Shown: positions 1 to 7,765 of the stretch, piece after piece | Numbering within the stretch: the stretch's first letter is position 1 | Layout of the letters: each line of letters opens with the position of its first letter | Notes under the pieces: generated by a model | Database searches by the model: none | What the model saw: the letters and a program-made list of their open reading frames with translations, nothing else | What the model was told of the DNA's origin: nothing | Made by a program: the position numbers and the translations under genes | Origin: Pseudomonadota bacterium | Lineage (GTDB): Bacteria; Desulfobacterota; Binatia; UBA9968 | NCBI GenBank assembly: GCA_021324155.1 | Contig: JAJPJQ010000049.1 | Coordinates: forward strand, 124,001 to 188,000 | DNA length: 64,000 nt | Direction of reading: 5' to 3'

Positions 1-8
1 ACGCTAAA

Positions 9-320
9 GTGAAGACTGGAAAATTATTTCTTTCGGCTGCGATCCTGGCCGCCGGCCTCGCCGCCGGCGGCGCAGCGTTGGGCGCCGACGGCGTCGTCCT
101 GAGAGAGCCGTTGTCGCCGGGCTCCGATTACTGCCATTTGCAATTTCCCCCGATCCGCGAAAATACGCTGGGGACGGATAAACCGGTGCTCAAGGATCCG
201 GATTCGGGCGACCTCATCGATTTTTACGGCCCGTGCGACGAGAATCCCGTGGGGCCGAATCAGGTGAGATTGCAAAAGCAAGAAGCACAACGGCGACACG
301 ACATCGAGCGCGAGGATTAA
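9..320 (+). CDS. small secreted protein, unknown function (copy 1 of a tandem pair)
   Basis: A 103-residue protein with a GTG start and a clear N-terminal signal peptide: Lys near the start, an Ala/Leu/Gly-rich core and likely cleavage after LGA near residue 26. The mature part is short, polar and probably periplasmic. It has two cysteines, C42 in DYCHLQFP and C76 in GPCDENP, which could form a disulfide. The same two motifs recur in the next gene, so the pair arose by tandem duplication. I do not recognise the family. Only eight bases lie upstream in the window, so the ribosome-binding site cannot be judged. Confidence 0.7.
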   Translation: MKTGKLFLSAAILAAGLAAGGAALGADGVVLREPLSPGSDYCHLQFPPIRENTLGTDKPVLKDPDSGDLIDFYGPCDENPVGPNQVRLQKQEAQRRHDIERED

Positions 321-352
321 TGTCGCTCGATTCGCGAAAGTGAGGTTGAAGC

Positions 353-661
353 GTGAAGATCGGACAAGTATTTCTCTGCACCTATATTCTCGCCGACACC
401 TTGACGGCAGCCCGCGTTTCTTTGGGCGCGGACGGCGTCTTGTTGAGAGAGCGCTTGCCGGGCTCCAACTACTGCCGACTACAGTTTCCAGCGATCCGCG
501 AAGATACTCTCGCGACGGCGCATCCTGTGCTCAAGAGCCCGGATGCCGGCGACCTCATCGATTTTTACGGCCCGTGCGATGAGAACCCGCTCGGGCCGCG
601 CCAAGTGCTCTTGCAAAAGCAAGCCATACAGCGGCTCCGCCGTATGGAGCGCGGAAACTAA
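353..661 (+). CDS. small protein, paralogue of the preceding gene (copy 2)
   Basis: A 102-residue protein with a GTG start preceded by a gaggt-type ribosome-binding site. It aligns with the upstream gene along its whole length and keeps both cysteines (C41 in NYCRLQFP, C75 in GPCDENP) and the DLIDFYGPCDENP core. The N-terminal segment is much less hydrophobic than in copy 1, with Asp15 and Arg21 inside what should be the signal core, so its export is doubtful. The gap to copy 1 is 32 bases and the two are probably co-transcribed. Function is unknown. Confidence 0.6.
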   Translation: MKIGQVFLCTYILADTLTAARVSLGADGVLLRERLPGSNYCRLQFPAIREDTLATAHPVLKSPDAGDLIDFYGPCDENPLGPRQVLLQKQAIQRLRRMERGN

Positions 662-712
662 CAACCGCCGCTATTCGCTGTGGCGTCACCAGTTCTCGCA
701 AGTGAGGAGACG

Positions 713-1462
713 ATGGGAAAACTGGACAGCAAGGTCGCGCTCATCACGGGCGGCAACAGCGGCATCGGTCTGGCGACCGCGAAGCGGTTCGTCAGCGAAG
801 GCGCGTACGTCTTCATCACCGGACGACGCGAGTCCGAGCTCGCCGTCGCATCGAATGAAATCGGCCGCCACGTAACCGCGGTCCAAAGCGATGTGTCGAA
901 CCTCGGCGATCTCGACCGCCTCTTCGAGCAAATCAAAACAGAGAAAAGTCGCCTCGACATCGTCTTCGCCAACGCCGGCGTGGTGACGTACGCGGCGCTC
1001 GGCAGTATCACCGAGGAATATTACGACACGATGTTCGACATTAACGTCAAAGGGCTGCTCTTCACCGTCCAGAAGGCGCTGCCGCTGATGCCCGACGGCT
1101 CGTCCATCGTTCTGAACGCGTCGATCGTCGCGAGCAAGGGATTCGCGTCGAACAGCGTCTATAGCGCGACGAAGGCCGCCGTCCGCTCTTTCGCGCGGAC
1201 CTGGACGACCGATTTGAAGCAGCGTCGCATCCGCGTAAACGCCGTCAGCCCCGGCTCGATCGATACCCCGGGGCTTAAGGATCTGCTCGCGTCCGCCGAC
1301 GTCGGCCGCGAGCGCGCGAAAACGCTGGCGAGCACCGTTCCGATGGGAAGATTCGGGACGCCCGACGAAGTCGCGAAAGCGGTCGTCTTTCTAGCTTCCG
1401 ACGACAGCAGCTATATCAGCGGCGTGGAACTATTCGTTGACGGCGGCCTCGCGCAGATTTAG
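713..1462 (+). CDS. SDR family oxidoreductase
   Basis: A classical short-chain dehydrogenase/reductase of 250 residues, the usual length. The nucleotide-binding motif TGGNSGIG is at residues 12-19, NAG at 87-89, the catalytic Ser near S137 and YxxxK at Y150/K154. The Arg pair after the second strand (TGRRE, 37-40) suggests NADP(H), which is inference. The start at 713 is preferred over an in-frame GTG at 680 because gaggag lies four bases upstream and the SDR fold begins directly at MGKLDSKVALITGG. The substrate is unknown. It is the only metabolic oxidoreductase in this leading group of small genes. Confidence 0.93.
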   Translation: MGKLDSKVALITGGNSGIGLATAKRFVSEGAYVFITGRRESELAVASNEIGRHVTAVQSDVSNLGDLDRLFEQIKTEKSRLDIVFANAGVVTYAALGSITEEYYDTMFDINVKGLLFTVQKALPLMPDGSSIVLNASIVASKGFASNSVYSATKAAVRSFARTWTTDLKQRRIRVNAVSPGSIDTPGLKDLLASADVGRERAKTLASTVPMGRFGTPDEVAKAVVFLASDDSSYISGVELFVDGGLAQI

Positions 1463-1654
1463 GAAAGAACCGCCCAACCTGACCGCCGAAATCTCGGCAC
1501 TGACGAACCTTCGGCTCGTCTTAAACGCGGCTTCAGCGCGTCAAACCCGCCGCACCGCTCCAAGCTTCTCGATTCTTAACGCTTTTCTCATTTCATCGCA
1601 TCTTTCCCGTTCTGGCATTGCGATTGCCTAAGCATGCTATTGAGGACGAAGGAA

Positions 1655-2023
1655 ATGAAAACTTTAGTCGGGGCGTTTGGTTTGATGGGCGCTTTGTTAT
1701 TTTCACCGGTCGCGGCCGACGAGCTGACGAAGCAAGACCTGCTTCATAACGTTCGGCCGCCCGCTGAGAAGCTGTCGGTCGTCTGGGCGGCCCGAATCGT
1801 CGAAGACGACAAAGCCCTCGGCATCGTCACGATGTACGACGATCCAGCGACGAACCGGCCCGTCGATTACATGGAAATTTACGACACGACCGGCAATCTC
1901 CTGGCTTTCGCCTGGTTCGACCGGTTCGGCATCGAGCGCATCGCCGTCGACCGGAGCTTCGTGGAGCCGTCGCAGGAGCCCGTGGGAAGGTTTCTGATCT
2001 TCGCCGACGGGCAGGAGCTTTAG
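1655..2023 (+). CDS. small exported protein, unknown function
   Basis: A 122-residue protein with an N-terminal signal peptide (MKTLVGAFG followed by a hydrophobic core, likely cleavage after VAA near residue 21). The mature domain is acidic and rich in short beta-like stretches, with no cysteines or recognisable motif. The ATG at 1655 is preferred to the one at 1634 because gagga sits about eight bases upstream and the signal peptide then starts with Met-Lys. It is followed 20 bases later by another exported protein gene. I do not recognise the family. Confidence 0.65.
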   Translation: MKTLVGAFGLMGALLFSPVAADELTKQDLLHNVRPPAEKLSVVWAARIVEDDKALGIVTMYDDPATNRPVDYMEIYDTTGNLLAFAWFDRFGIERIAVDRSFVEPSQEPVGRFLIFADGQEL

Positions 2024-2043
2024 GGCTGGATGAGAGAATTGAA

Positions 2044-2379
2044 ATGAAGAAGATTTTTACAGCTCTGGCGTTTTTCGGTCTGTTATTGACAACGTCGGGG
2101 ATCGCTGGCGCGCAGTATTATGGCCCTTACCCCTATTATCCATATCCGCCATACCCGTACGCAGCGCCGTACGGCGATCCGAGCCAGTACGATCCGTATT
2201 ACGAGCTACACACGATGCACTATCAGCTCTATCTCGATCCGTACGGCTACGATTATCCGTATTGGAATGGAACGGTGGGCGTGGCGCCGTCGCCGGCGCC
2301 GCCCGTGCGTCCGGCGCCGCCGCGCGTGGTGGTAAGACCGCCTCCGGCAACGCGTCCGACGCCGCCGCCGGCGAAGTAG
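2044..2379 (+). CDS. exported Tyr/Pro-rich low-complexity protein
   Basis: A 111-residue protein with a good signal peptide (MKKIFTALAFFGLLL..., likely cleavage after AGA near residue 23). It is followed by a tract of YPY, YPP and DPY units between about residues 24 and 75, then a Pro/Arg/Val-rich tail. Such composition occurs in surface-exposed or envelope-associated proteins, and function cannot be assigned from sequence. The low complexity could reflect a flexible, adhesive or matrix role, which is speculative. It lies between another exported protein and the thioredoxin gene, with gaps of 20 and 35 bases. Confidence 0.6.
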   Translation: MKKIFTALAFFGLLLTTSGIAGAQYYGPYPYYPYPPYPYAAPYGDPSQYDPYYELHTMHYQLYLDPYGYDYPYWNGTVGVAPSPAPPVRPAPPRVVVRPPPATRPTPPPAK

Positions 2380-2414
2380 CTTGTAGCGTGCTGAGAAAGG
2401 AAAGGAGCGCTGAA

Positions 2415-2777
2415 ATGAGCAACAACGTGAGACCGGTCGACGAGCAAGAGTTCGAGCAGCAAGTCCTGCGCTCGGATTCGCCTGTGCTGGTCGACTTCTG
2501 GGCGCCGTGGTGCAGTCCATGTCTAAGGATGGCGCCCGTCTTCGACGCCGCCGCCGCGCGGCATGCCGGAGCGGCCGTGTTTTTCAAGGTCAACATCGAC
2601 GACAATCCGTCGCTTATCGGACGCCACGGCATTCAAAGCATACCGACTTTGATCCTCTTCAAGGGCGGTGTCGAAAAAGACCGATTGATCGGGACCGCAG
2701 ACCTCGAAGCGATCTCGGAAGTAATCGGCCGCCATGCGCCGGCGGAGGTTCGCCCAGAGGGCGAAGCAAGGTCGTAA
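2415..2777 (+). CDS. thioredoxin
   Basis: A thioredoxin-fold protein of 120 residues with no signal peptide, so a cytoplasmic thiol-disulfide reductant. The active site is WCSPC at residues 32-36, with Ser replacing the usual Gly of WCGPC. The cis-proline motif is SIPTLILF (P77), and the buried Asp is in LVDFWAPWC. The frame is open upstream to 2262, but that extension lies inside the preceding gene. The ATG at 2415 has ggag nine bases upstream and gives the normal thioredoxin N-terminus. Residues 105-120 form a short polar tail beyond the fold. Confidence 0.93.
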   Translation: MSNNVRPVDEQEFEQQVLRSDSPVLVDFWAPWCSPCLRMAPVFDAAAARHAGAAVFFKVNIDDNPSLIGRHGIQSIPTLILFKGGVEKDRLIGTADLEAISEVIGRHAPAEVRPEGEARS

Positions 2778-2808
2778 TCAAAGAAAAGCGACAAAATAGG
2801 AGCTCACG

Positions 2809-3189
2809 ATGAATGGCTGGGAACTTATATTTCTTCAAAGCCGCGCGAACGCCGGCTGGTACGACGAAGATGCTTTGCCGACGCACCTGTGGGCGTGGCC
2901 GAAGGAAACGTGGCTGAAAAAACGCCTCCGCGAGCTGCGCAGCGAGGAAAAGGAGCGCAACGGCTGGCCGATTCGCGGACATTCCACGGACGAGAACGGG
3001 GCGTCGGCCGCGCATGATGGCGCGAATCATTTCTCGCTCGTGCCGCTGCTTCTCGCCGAGAATCTTCCGGTAGAGGCTCGCGATGCGCTTCGCCAAGGCC
3101 GGCGGCGGGACGCGGCCGATTTGCTGAGAGATCGCTATGGACTCGAGTGCGCGGACGCCGACGCGCTCACGGATGTTGCCGCCTACTAG
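2809..3189 (+). CDS. small protein with an L7/L12-like C-terminal module
   Basis: A 126-residue soluble protein. Residues 1-60 are Trp-rich and charged and I do not recognise them. Residues 75-124 (FSLVPLLLAENLPVEARDAL onward) match the C-terminal 50 residues of the gene at 4013. The pattern is a hydrophobic strand, an Ala-rich helix, then a YGL(E/S)C...EA..L.D helix. It recalls the ribosomal L7/L12 C-terminal fold used as a protein-binding module, which is inference from pattern only. The Shine-Dalgarno site is aggagc before ATG. It is probably co-transcribed with its small neighbours. Confidence 0.65.
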   Translation: MNGWELIFLQSRANAGWYDEDALPTHLWAWPKETWLKKRLRELRSEEKERNGWPIRGHSTDENGASAAHDGANHFSLVPLLLAENLPVEARDALRQGRRRDAADLLRDRYGLECADADALTDVAAY

Positions 3190-3209
3190 CGGCACCGGAG
3201 GATGGTGCT

Positions 3210-3347
3210 ATGAAAATCATAAAAATGCTTTACGAGCTTTCAATGTTCACGACCGCCATACTGATCGCGCGGATCGGCACGGAGGGAATGGTCCCGGCCT
3301 TGACCGCTACGGTGATCGAGCGCGCGTTTCGTACGCGCCGGCGGTGA
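3210..3347 (+). CDS. very small protein with a short hydrophobic stretch
   Basis: A 45-residue open reading frame starting MKIIKMLYELSMFTTAILIA with an ideal Shine-Dalgarno sequence (ggagg, eight bases upstream of ATG). The gene sits between two better-supported genes on the same strand. Residues 9-35 are mostly hydrophobic, so it may be a small membrane peptide. There is no recognisable family. The main evidence is the ribosome-binding site and fit in the gene order; codon bias cannot be judged at this length. Confidence 0.4.
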   Translation: MKIIKMLYELSMFTTAILIARIGTEGMVPALTATVIERAFRTRRR

Positions 3348-3370
3348 AGCTCGTTATGGAGGCTACGCAA

Positions 3371-3514
3371 ATGATTGCCAACGTATATTCGGAAGTGCAG
3401 GCGCCCGTGCGGCTGCAGCATACGGACGATGAATTTTGTTGGTGCGACCCACTCGTCGAGGCCGACGATGACGGGGAGGAAACGGTTATTCATCGGGAAG
3501 TAATCTGGAATTAA
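3371..3514 (+). CDS. small conserved-looking protein with a CWCDP motif
   Basis: A 47-residue acidic protein starting MIANVYSEVQ, with ggagg eight bases before the ATG. It contains a compact FCWCDP motif followed by an acidic DDDGEE turn and the ending VIHREVIWN. The CxC pair and aromatic/acidic pattern look like a folded micro-domain, and I have an impression that similar small proteins occur in other soil bacteria. That impression cannot be checked here. An in-frame ATG at 3356 has no comparable ribosome-binding site. Function is unknown. Confidence 0.55.
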   Translation: MIANVYSEVQAPVRLQHTDDEFCWCDPLVEADDDGEETVIHREVIWN

Positions 3515-3520
3515 ACGATC

Positions 3521-3799
3521 GTGTTGAAAGTAACCGCCAGCATAACCGCCTCCGGCGCGATCCTGGATTTGGAGGGAAAGCTCGCCGGTCCATGGGTCGG
3601 CGAGCTTAAGGAATGTTGGCGCAGCGTCGCCGCCTCCGGCGTGCGTGTACGCGTCATGCTCTGCGCGGTCACATTCATCGACGAAGCCGGCAAGCGCCTG
3701 CTCGTGGAAATGCACCGGCAGGGCGCCGAGCTCATCGCCGAAGGCTGCATGAACACGGCGATCGTGGCGGAGATTGAAGAGGAAAAAGGAAAATTCTAA
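3521..3799 (+). CDS. STAS-domain protein (anti-sigma factor antagonist-like)
   Basis: A 92-residue single STAS domain with a GTG start: beta strands at LKVTASITASGAILDLEGKL, then VRVMLCAVTFIDEAGKRLLVEMH and a final helix. STAS proteins bind partner kinases or sigma regulators, and classical antagonists carry a phosphorylatable Ser in a DSxG-type loop. Here the loop reads IDEAGK, so the Ser position is Glu. The protein therefore cannot be switched by phosphorylation at that site and may mimic the charged state (inference). No kinase or sigma factor gene is nearby. Confidence 0.75.
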   Translation: MLKVTASITASGAILDLEGKLAGPWVGELKECWRSVAASGVRVRVMLCAVTFIDEAGKRLLVEMHRQGAELIAEGCMNTAIVAEIEEEKGKF

Positions 3800-3850
3800 A
3801 GCGCCCCCGCTCTTCTTAAGCGATGCCACTTATCCACAGGCAAAGAGAAG

Positions 3851-3880
3851 CCGACATTTCGGCATCTGCCGAAAAGTCGG
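3851..3880. repeat. 30-base imperfect palindrome (hairpin)
   Basis: Two 14-base arms (3851-3864 and 3867-3880) are complementary at 13 of 14 positions around a two-base centre. They lie about 50 bases after the STAS gene stop. There is no T-run on the plus strand, so it is not a textbook intrinsic terminator. It may still stop or protect the transcript of the small-gene cluster, or be a repetitive palindrome. The rest of 3800-4012 shows nothing recognisable. Confidence 0.5.
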
Positions 3881-4012
3881 CGATTATCCGCGGGCAGCGA
3901 TGATGACCAGATGCGTACCGCATTGAAATTCCAGGACTCTCCGCGTGGCATCCCGATTGCGTTCTCTTAAAGGCAACGCGGTTAAGGTTGTGATGGATGA
4001 AAGGAAGGCGCG

Positions 4013-4609
4013 ATGAGAGATTATTTCGATAGTTTCGAGGACAGAGCCTCCGCTGTATTCGAATCCGACCCGCTGGTCGTCGAGCGCTATCTCTCCACGG
4101 TCAAGAAAGACCTGCGGAGAGAGCCTGAACGGTTATTGATGCTGGCGGTGCTCGAAGATGGGATTCATTCGTATCAAAAACATGCTGGCGCGACTTACCC
4201 CATGGGGAAGAAGCTTTTTAAGGACGCCGAAGAATGGATCTTCGACAGCGAAGACGACGGCGCGTTTTCCTTCGAAGCCATCTGCGAGGCCTGGGGACTC
4301 AACGCCGCTTACTTACGGCTCGGGCTGCTTCACTGGCTCGAACGCAATCGCAGCAAACGGCCCCAGCTCCGCGTAGTAGCAAAAAATGATGCACCAGCGG
4401 CGCGTGCGCGCGCGGCGGGAGCGCGACTCTCGATGGTCCCGCTGCTCCTGGATGAGGATATTCCAGAGGCGGCGCGCCGGGCGCTGATCGATCACAAGCC
4501 GCGCGCAGCCGGCAAGGCGCTCATGAAAGCTTATAATCTAAGCTGCGACGAAGCGAAGCATCTGGTCGACGCCGATCCCTGCGTCAAGACGAGTCAGTCG
4601 CGCAATTAG
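4013..4609 (+). CDS. soluble protein with an L7/L12-like C-terminal module
   Basis: A 198-residue protein with aaaggaagg upstream of its ATG. Residues 1-115 are helical and acidic, with a central WIFDSEDDGAFSFEAICEAW stretch and a following LRLGLLHWLERN helix; I cannot name this domain. After a charged linker (116-137), residues 139-188 repeat the module of the gene at 2809, ending in YNLSCDEAKHLVD, which resembles the ribosomal L7/L12 C-terminal helix. Two nearby genes sharing one terminal module suggests a common partner. Function is unknown. Confidence 0.7.
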   Translation: MRDYFDSFEDRASAVFESDPLVVERYLSTVKKDLRREPERLLMLAVLEDGIHSYQKHAGATYPMGKKLFKDAEEWIFDSEDDGAFSFEAICEAWGLNAAYLRLGLLHWLERNRSKRPQLRVVAKNDAPAARARAAGARLSMVPLLLDEDIPEAARRALIDHKPRAAGKALMKAYNLSCDEAKHLVDADPCVKTSQSRN

Positions 4610-4727
4610 CCGAGCCGCGAGCGTGATCGGAGCGAACGCCGCGCGTGTCGCGATCGCGATCTGATTTGAGTTGATCGGCTTTGAGAACGGTTCGAGCCGG
4701 GTCCCTGGGCCGACCAAGTAAACCGTC

Positions 4728-5432
4728 ATGCACGTTGTTTCTGTCAATGTTGGACTTCCTCGCCTCGTCCTCCCTAAAGGCGCGGCAGTACCAACCGGAA
4801 TCTTCAAAGCGCCCGTCGCGGGCCGCGTGATGGTGCGAACGCTCAACCTCGACGGCGACCGGCAAGCGGACCTCTCGGTGCACGGCGGCGCGACGAAGGC
4901 CGTCTACGTCTACCCGGCCGAACATTACTTATACTGGAGAGGCGAATTACCGGGGAGCGATCTTTCCTGGGGCATGTTCGGTGAAAACTTCACGACCGCC
5001 GGACTCGCGGAATCCCACCTCGCGATCGGCGATAAGTTGCGCATCGGCTCCGCCGTCGTAATGGTGACGGAACCGCGGATGCCCTGCTACAAGCTCGGCA
5101 TTCGCTTCGGCCGACCCGACATCGTCAGGCGCTTTCTCGCGAGCGAGCGCACGGGCTTTTACCTCGCCGTACTGCAAGAGGGCGAAGTCGGCGCCGGCGA
5201 TGCGATCGAGGTGATCGAAAAGAGCCGTGACGCCGTAACGATTCGGGACATCACAAAACTTTACACCCACGACAAAGCCAACGTCGGCCTGCTTCGACGT
5301 GCGATCGAAGCCCATGCCCTCCCTGAAAGCTGGCGCGAATACTTTCGCGATCGTCTCACGAAAGCGTCGACGCGTTCGGGCCGACATGCAGTGAGGCTCA
5401 AGTCTGCGGCTGAGCCGATCAGTCGCGGATAG
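4728..5432 (+). CDS. MOSC domain-containing protein (YiiM-like)
   Basis: A 234-residue MOSC protein. The beta-strand domain covers about residues 1-165, with VHGGATKAVYVYPAEHY (51-67) and FGENFTT (84-90). The conserved cysteine C120 in EPRMPCYKLG is the residue expected to carry sulfur or contact the molybdenum cofactor. A C-terminal helical 3-alpha segment follows. Relatives of YiiM handle molybdopterin-dependent reduction of N-hydroxylated compounds. The 3' end overlaps the oppositely oriented 5419 gene by 14 bases. No molybdoenzyme lies adjacent, although two molybdenum hydroxylases occur further along. Confidence 0.9.
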   Translation: MHVVSVNVGLPRLVLPKGAAVPTGIFKAPVAGRVMVRTLNLDGDRQADLSVHGGATKAVYVYPAEHYLYWRGELPGSDLSWGMFGENFTTAGLAESHLAIGDKLRIGSAVVMVTEPRMPCYKLGIRFGRPDIVRRFLASERTGFYLAVLQEGEVGAGDAIEVIEKSRDAVTIRDITKLYTHDKANVGLLRRAIEAHALPESWREYFRDRLTKASTRSGRHAVRLKSAAEPISRG

Positions 5433-6546
5433 TTTGCAGGAACCAGTCGCGCGGGATTTCTCTGCCCAATCCGGCGCTGCGCGCGCGGTCGTAGATGAGC
5501 GAGCCGACGGTCACGAATTGAAGACCTTTCACGCTGTCTTCGCCGCCGACCTTGATGCCGCTGGAAGCCGAGATCTCCTCGTCGTTTAGACGGCCGGGAA
5601 CGCGGTCGTCGATCAGATCGGCGAGCGCCACCAACCGGCCGCGGAAATTTTTATTGCGGTTGCCGCCGCGGCCGCGCGCCGGCCCCATGGCGCGACTGAG
5701 CGCCTCGCGGCTGCCGGCTAGATAGGTCGGAAACCCCTGCGAGTCATCGATGCCGACGCCTTCGACGATCTGGCTCGCCATCCCGCCGCCGACGCAGATA
5801 TTGAGGTGCGCGTTTACGTCATCCGCGAACTCGCGCGACACCTGTGTCAGATGCATGCCTCTCTCGAGGTGCCGCGCGTAGATCGTCGGCTCCTTCGAAT
5901 TCGTGCACGTCGCGAGAATGTCGACGCCCCGCGCCGACTCCTCCGCACTCGCGCAGGGGATCACCTCGATCCCGAGCTGAGCCGACATTTCCTTCGCGTA
6001 GGCTTCGCGATGCTCTTTTGTCGGGCTGAAAACCTTCGCTTGCTTGATCGGCCGCACGCAGTGAAAGGCTGCGAGATGCGTCCGCGCCATGCCGCCGGAG
6101 CCGAACATACCGACGACCGCGGCATTCTCGCGCGCGAGGTATTTGGCGCCCAGCGCGTAGAGCGCGGCGACCAGCATGTGCTGCAGGTGGCCGTCGTTGA
6201 TCACGGCGAGCGGCTCGCCGTCTTCGGTGCTGAAGAGAAAGACAAAACCGCAATAAAGTCCCGGCTTAACGCAGTACTTGTCCTCGACGCGGACACCATG
6301 GCGGTCCGGCCAGGTCACGACGTCCGACTTCATGCGGATCGCGAAGCGCTGCAGGCTCTTGCTCGATCCTTCCATCGTGCCCCAGCGATGGAATTTATCC
6401 ACGCTGCGCGTCTCGGTGTAGACGTCGACGCGCGGCCTGCCCGCGAGCTCGCCGCGCGCCATTTCCCGATGGCCCTCTTCGATCACGCGCAGCGTATCCT
6501 CCATCGTGAGGACCTGCGCCACTTCTTCGTTGTTGATGAAAATCAT
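5419..6546 (-). CDS. ornithine cyclodeaminase/mu-crystallin family protein
   Basis: A 375-residue NAD(P)-binding protein of the ornithine cyclodeaminase/mu-crystallin superfamily. The N-terminal dimerisation region is followed by a Rossmann motif VVGMFGSGGMA at about residues 144-154 and a substrate-side Lys in RMKSDV (K73). It is about 50 residues longer than the paralogue at 25485. The extra sequence includes a Gly/Arg-rich ARGRGGNRNK loop near residue 290. The longer subfamily is sometimes annotated as a tyramine oxidase subunit B-like protein. The reaction is unknown; members perform NAD(P)-linked imine or amino-acid chemistry. It is the last gene of the long minus-strand block. Confidence 0.85.
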   Translation of the reverse strand: MIFINNEEVAQVLTMEDTLRVIEEGHREMARGELAGRPRVDVYTETRSVDKFHRWGTMEGSSKSLQRFAIRMKSDVVTWPDRHGVRVEDKYCVKPGLYCGFVFLFSTEDGEPLAVINDGHLQHMLVAALYALGAKYLARENAAVVGMFGSGGMARTHLAAFHCVRPIKQAKVFSPTKEHREAYAKEMSAQLGIEVIPCASAEESARGVDILATCTNSKEPTIYARHLERGMHLTQVSREFADDVNAHLNICVGGGMASQIVEGVGIDDSQGFPTYLAGSREALSRAMGPARGRGGNRNKNFRGRLVALADLIDDRVPGRLNDEEISASSGIKVGGEDSVKGLQFVTVGSLIYDRARSAGLGREIPRDWFLQTIRD

Positions 6547-6568
6547 TCAAGCCGCCAATATCTATCCG

Positions 6569-7267
6569 TCAGCGGCTCTTGAGCCACGCGACGATGTCCT
6601 CGATCAATGCCGCGCGGTCGCCGTTGTTCAGATGGTGATTGCCGCCCCGCACGCCGCGATGGGTCGCGGTCGCGCGCATCCTATTGTAGAGAAGCTCGCC
6701 GTGGGCGAACGGCACGGTCTCGTCGGCGGTGCCGTGGACGATCAGGACCGGCTTCTTGAGACTATCGACGAGCCCGATCGCGTCGGCGGCGCGGAAGTGC
6801 TTCTCCTGCAGCGGTCCGAAGCGGTCTTCCAAAATTTTTCTCGCGTTGCGGTTGTCTTGGAGAATGCTGGTAAGATCGGTGAACGCGGCGATCGCGACGG
6901 CGCCGGCGAAGATATCTTGCGTCGCCGCGGCGACGAGCGACATCGTGCCGCCGGTCGACTGCCCGGCGGCCCAGATTCTACGCACGTCCATCGCGTCGCG
7001 CATCGAATTCGCGCACGCCGCCATGTCCTCCGCCCAGCAGCTTAAGTCCGCGCGGCCGGTCGATTTGCCGTAGCCGCGTTGGCTCAAGCGCAGCGCGGAG
7101 TATCCCTCTTCGGCTAATCTTGCGAGCAGGTCGTCGTACTGGGCGCCGCCGCCCCAGCCGTGGCAAAAGACGACGCCTTCGCCTCGCCCTTTGCTTGGCT
7201 CCGGCGCCCAGACGAGGCAGTCGAGGCGTGCGTCGCCGCTCTCGACCTCGTAGTTTTTCGTCATCAC
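6569..7267 (-). CDS. alpha/beta hydrolase
   Basis: A 232-residue serine hydrolase. The oxyanion motif is HGWGG (36-40), the nucleophile elbow GQSTGG (S104), the acid D182 in HGTADETVP, and the His is in GGNHH (211-212), so the triad is complete. No signal peptide is present, which suggests a cytoplasmic esterase or peptidase-like enzyme acting on a small substrate. The frame starts with two adjacent ATG codons and an aggtg site just upstream. It lies 22 bases before the ornithine cyclodeaminase-like gene and 15 bases after the VOC gene, in operon-like spacing. Confidence 0.9.
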   Translation of the reverse strand: MMTKNYEVESGDARLDCLVWAPEPSKGRGEGVVFCHGWGGGAQYDDLLARLAEEGYSALRLSQRGYGKSTGRADLSCWAEDMAACANSMRDAMDVRRIWAAGQSTGGTMSLVAAATQDIFAGAVAIAAFTDLTSILQDNRNARKILEDRFGPLQEKHFRAADAIGLVDSLKKPVLIVHGTADETVPFAHGELLYNRMRATATHRGVRGGNHHLNNGDRAALIEDIVAWLKSR

Positions 7268-7282
7268 ACCTGCCGCTGAAAA

Positions 7283-7705
7283 TTATTTGAGCGGCGTGTG
7301 AATCTGCAGATAGTTGCCTTCGGGATCGAGGAAATAGACCGAACGGCCCGTGGGACGCACATGCTCCTCGTAGAGGATCTGGACCCCGGCCTTCTTGAGA
7401 TCGGCGACGGCGGTCGTGAAGTCCTCCTTTGCCAATTCGAGCGAGATGTGCGAGGTGCCGTCGTCGAAGGCGCCGCGGTCGATCGGTTTCGAGCGCTCGA
7501 AGAGCACGAGCTCGTCGCCGTTCTGCATGAACATGCGCGCGGTCATGGGATAGTGCCCCATCGCCTCCTTAAACAGGCTGCCGGTCTCCTCGTCTTCGGC
7601 GACCTTGGTGCACTGCATGCCGAGGACTTCGGTGTAGAACTTTTTCGCGCGGTCGAGATTATTGACCGGAAGCCCGAGATGGTGGACGCCTTTGATCTTG
7701 AACAT
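7283..7705 (-). CDS. VOC (glyoxalase/extradiol dioxygenase superfamily) protein
   Basis: A 140-residue single VOC domain made of two beta-alpha-beta-beta-beta modules. Candidate metal ligands are a His in VHHLGLPV (8 or 9), E70 in LVLFE and H86 in SHISLEL. The fourth position, normally Glu in a DPDGNxxE motif, reads DPEGNYLQI with Gln134. Metal coordination is therefore altered or completed differently. The superfamily includes lyases, isomerases, epimerases and ring-cleaving dioxygenases, so the reaction cannot be named. An aggaggcgg site precedes the ATG. Confidence 0.87.
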   Translation of the reverse strand: MFKIKGVHHLGLPVNNLDRAKKFYTEVLGMQCTKVAEDEETGSLFKEAMGHYPMTARMFMQNGDELVLFERSKPIDRGAFDDGTSHISLELAKEDFTTAVADLKKAGVQILYEEHVRPTGRSVYFLDPEGNYLQIHTPLK

Positions 7706-7765
7706 GTCCGCCTCCTTTATATTGCGAACGTATTATATGCGCGTCCGGCGGCGGCGTACAACGGG

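Noticed and set aside
2262-2414. N-terminal extension of the thioredoxin frame
   Set aside because: It overlaps the preceding exported-protein gene and the thioredoxin fold begins at the ATG at 2415 with its own ribosome-binding site.
3851-3880. Palindrome as a textbook intrinsic terminator
   Set aside because: No T-run follows on either strand, so it is listed as a hairpin repeat only.
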